Origin: Saprospiraceae bacterium
GTDB taxonomy: Bacteria; Bacteroidota; Bacteroidia; Chitinophagales; Saprospiraceae
DNA length: 64,000 nt
Reading direction: 5' to 3'
Assembly: GCA_027488135.1 (NCBI GenBank)
Contig: JAIYCH010000014.1
Coordinates: forward strand, 1-64,000
A program made the translations under genes and the position numbers. The stretch's first letter is position 1. Every line of letters begins with the position of its first letter. Under the pieces are notes generated by a model that was not told where the DNA came from, did not search any database, and worked only from the letters and a program-made list of their open reading frames with translations. Positions 62,212 to 64,000 of the stretch are shown here, piece after piece.

Positions 62212-64000
62212 GAAATTTCTCCAATTGTTACATAAATTATTGCAGCATACTTTTTAGTATGCTGCTTTTTAATTCAGCCTTAACTGCTCAATCTTTCCTT
62301 CGTGGAAAAATTCTTGATGCTAAAACTAAGGAGCCTCTCGTTGGTGCCTCCCTTATAATTCTAAATACTGCTTCAGGCGCATCAAGTGATATTAATGGAG
62401 ATTTTAAAATAGATTACAAAAAATCTTTGCCTCTTATTATTCAATGTTCTTATATTGGTTATGAAGTAAAAAATGTGGTAATCGAAAACTATGCAGGGGA
62501 ATCTATTCAGATTTTTTTACTTCCTAACAGTTTTCTATTAGGTGCTATTGACATAAACGCTGAAGCGAAAGGGGCTATTCGTGCTTTAATACAACAACGG
62601 GTTTCCGATCATATAGTTAATATCCTAGCCTCTGAACAAATAGAAAAATTTCCTGACGTAAATGCTGCGGAAGCAATTCAACGTATTCCAGGTGTAACCT
62701 TGCAAAGGGATCAAGGAGAGGGACGATATGTACAATTGAGAGGTACGCCCCCGGAATTAACCACTTTTAATGTAAATGGGGAGCAGATGCCTTCTCCTGA
62801 AGGTAAAGTAAGATATGTTGGACTTGATATTTTGTCAGTCGATCAAATAGATTTAATAGAGGTGACAAAGGTTTTTACGCCCGATATGGATGCCGATGGC
62901 ATTGGTGGTAATATTAATGTTATTACCAAATCGCCAAACGCTGAAATTCCAGAATTAAAAATTAATTTTTCCGCAGGCCATAATTCCTTAAGAAATAAAA
63001 ATTTGGGTCAGTTTCAATTTTCATTTCACCAGAAAATGGGGAAATTAGGTTTTGGCATTGTAGGCAATTATTATGAAAATAATCAAGCTGCCGAAAACAT
63101 GGAATTTGAATTTGGTAAAGGACCTTTTTATGGTTCTCAAATTTCAGAAAAAAATAATTATTTCTTGCAATACAGAGAATCTCAACTTCGATATTATGAA
63201 GTGGATAGAAAAAGAATTGGATTAAGCCCCGTTTTAACTTTTAAAATTAAAACGGGAAAAGAATTCTATTTGAAAGGTTTATATAGTCATTACGCAGATC
63301 AGGAAACCAGACGAAGAATTATTCATACGATGGATGATGCTGTCGATTTTAATTATTATTTATATGGTGGTATTGAGAGAGATCTAAAATTTCGAACCAA
63401 AAATCAGAATTTATCATCTCTCAACCTCGGTGGTCTCTGGGATTGGAAATGGGTTAAATCCGATTTTCAAATTACATTTTCAAACGCAAATGAAAGGGAA
63501 CCTGATAGGTTAGAAGTCAATTTCGAAAATCCAGGGAAAGCAATTCAAATTGCAATGAATCAGAATCACCCTATTTTCCCAATTTCAACTTATCCAACGC
63601 CAGAGGGTCAATTATTATCGTCTAATTTTAATTTTTATACCTTTCAATCCCTGTTATTTGAAAATGCCAAGGTTGATGATCGCAATATTACGCCTAGATT
63701 GAATGTTGAATTCCCTTATGCTTCATCCACTCTCGGTAAAGGGTATTTAAAATTTGGAGGCAAAATAAGAATTAAAGAAAAATCAAGAGATATTTCGTCC
63801 AGCTTTTATGGTGCCTATTTTGAAAATGTTTCTATTTATCCCGGTTCAGGTCCAAAATTATCTATTCCCCTTGTTTCTGACGCGTTTTCTAAGAGTAACT
63901 TTTTTGGTTACCCCATTAAAATGGAGGCAATTCCTGGTGTCAATGAAATAAAAGATTTCTTTGAGTTTTATCCTCAACATTTTATTTATAATCGCACAGC
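62208..64000 (+). CDS. TonB-dependent outer-membrane receptor, N-terminal part (runs off window)
   Basis: The frame is open from a TTG at 62208 to the window end (about 597 codons). The TTG overlaps the previous TGA as TTGA and gives a proper signal peptide (NYCSILFSMLLFNSALTAQ); the next ATG, at 62259, would leave only 11 residues before AQ. A carboxypeptidase-regulatory-like domain follows (LRGKILDAKTKEPLVGASLI), then the plug domain (ASEQIEKFPDVNAAEAIQRI, VQLRGTPPELTTFNVNGEQM, DADGIGGNINVITKSP) and the start of the barrel. It probably imports the phosphate-containing or dephosphorylated product made by the three upstream exported proteins. The substrate is inferred from the operon only. 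Confidence 0.9.
   Translation, partial: MRNFSNCYINYCSILFSMLLFNSALTAQSFLRGKILDAKTKEPLVGASLIILNTASGASSDINGDFKIDYKKSLPLIIQCSYIGYEVKNVVIENYAGESIQIFLLPNSFLLGAIDINAEAKGAIRALIQQRVSDHIVNILASEQIEKFPDVNAAEAIQRIPGVTLQRDQGEGRYVQLRGTPPELTTFNVNGEQMPSPEGKVRYVGLDILSVDQIDLIEVTKVFTPDMDADGIGGNINVITKSPNAEIPELKINFSAGHNSLRNKNLGQFQFSFHQKMGKLGFGIVGNYYENNQAAENMEFEFGKGPFYGSQISEKNNYFLQYRESQLRYYEVDRKRIGLSPVLTFKIKTGKEFYLKGLYSHYADQETRRRIIHTMDDAVDFNYYLYGGIERDLKFRTKNQNLSSLNLGGLWDWKWVKSDFQITFSNANEREPDRLEVNFENPGKAIQIAMNQNHPIFPISTYPTPEGQLLSSNFNFYTFQSLLFENAKVDDRNITPRLNVEFPYASSTLGKGYLKFGGKIRIKEKSRDISSSFYGAYFENVSIYPGSGPKLSIPLVSDAFSKSNFFGYPIKMEAIPGVNEIKDFFEFYPQHFIYNRT
62242..62270 (+). terminator. Terminator-like hairpin inside the receptor signal-peptide codons
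   Basis: GCAGCATAC (62242-62250) pairs perfectly with GTATGCTGC (62257-62265) around a 6-base loop and is followed by TTTTT. Its sequence is that of an intrinsic terminator 31 bases after the choice-of-anchor gene. Because the receptor frame starts at 62208, the hairpin lies within coding sequence and may act as a translation-controlled attenuator. Confidence 0.7.

Noticed and set aside
62259-62261. ATG at 62259 as start of the TonB receptor
   Set aside because: It would leave an 11-residue leader too short for export, and it lies inside the hairpin; the TTG at 62208 gives a normal signal peptide and the overlapping-stop arrangement of the operon.

Overview
The window is a chromosomal segment of a Bacteroidota bacterium. 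The evidence is a moderately AT-rich base composition, start sites without Shine-Dalgarno sequences, promoters of the TTTG / TANNTTTG type, a fused SecDF, a PUR-family DUF3276 protein, DUF3098, FtsZ ending in the NSFLHDxVD type of tail, and type IX secretion (T9SS) C-terminal sorting domains. The gene set suggests the Saprospiria/Chitinophagia side of the phylum, but that is inference only. No tRNA, rRNA, prophage, insertion sequence or CRISPR array was found.

Layout. 1-5.9 kb: the end of ftsQ, then ftsA and ftsZ, a small unknown gene flanked by an inverted pair of composite intergenic repeats, and typA. 5.9-11.1 kb: a large secreted BNR/VPS10-type propeller protein (minus strand), then an LptF/LptG-type permease and a PAP2 phosphatase (plus strand, overlapping). 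11.1-18.4 kb: a long minus-strand run with an rRNA methyltransferase, a flippase, gpsA, truB, uppP, DUF3098, ftsX and a membrane-anchored coiled-coil protein. 18.5-27.8 kb: leuS, then (minus) a PorE-like OmpA lipoprotein, secDF and a D-2-hydroxyacid dehydrogenase. 27.9-35.2 kb (plus): an unknown secreted protein, a KtrB/KtrA potassium uptake pair, a MazG-like pyrophosphohydrolase, an M28 lipoprotein peptidase and an EamA transporter. 35.2-41.1 kb: a possible small RNA, a class IV aminotransferase next to a sulfotransferase-like gene, a small secreted protein, a GH63-like glycosidase, a Gfo/Idh/MocA oxidoreductase and a PhoD-like lipoprotein. 41.5-47.5 kb: gltB-gltD. 47.5-53.9 kb: an acyltransferase, MarC, a DegQ-type protease, a secreted 'AsnB-like' protein, a vWA membrane protein and the PUR-family protein.

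The most notable part is 53.9-64 kb. A roughly 840-base non-coding stretch holds a candidate structured RNA of about 360 nt, with a promoter-like sequence, a series of hairpins, a 20-bp repeat present twice and a strong intrinsic terminator. It is followed by a tightly coupled four-gene operon that looks like an organophosphate-scavenging locus. The first gene encodes a large T9SS-secreted PhoX-type phosphatase carrying three copies of an acidic 194-residue domain. The others encode a beta-propeller phytase lipoprotein, a T9SS-secreted choice-of-anchor I protein carrying a fourth, divergent copy of that acidic domain, and a TonB-dependent receptor cut by the window edge. The receptor appears to start at a TTG that overlaps the previous stop codon, and a perfect terminator-like hairpin lies inside its signal-peptide codons. 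This suggests that translation could control whether the receptor gene is transcribed.

A second theme is a modular family of small intergenic repeats: GACCCC-N3-GGGGTC palindromes plus a 35-36 bp periodic GCCGCCAGGGGC unit. They occur at four intergenic sites and nowhere inside the genes.
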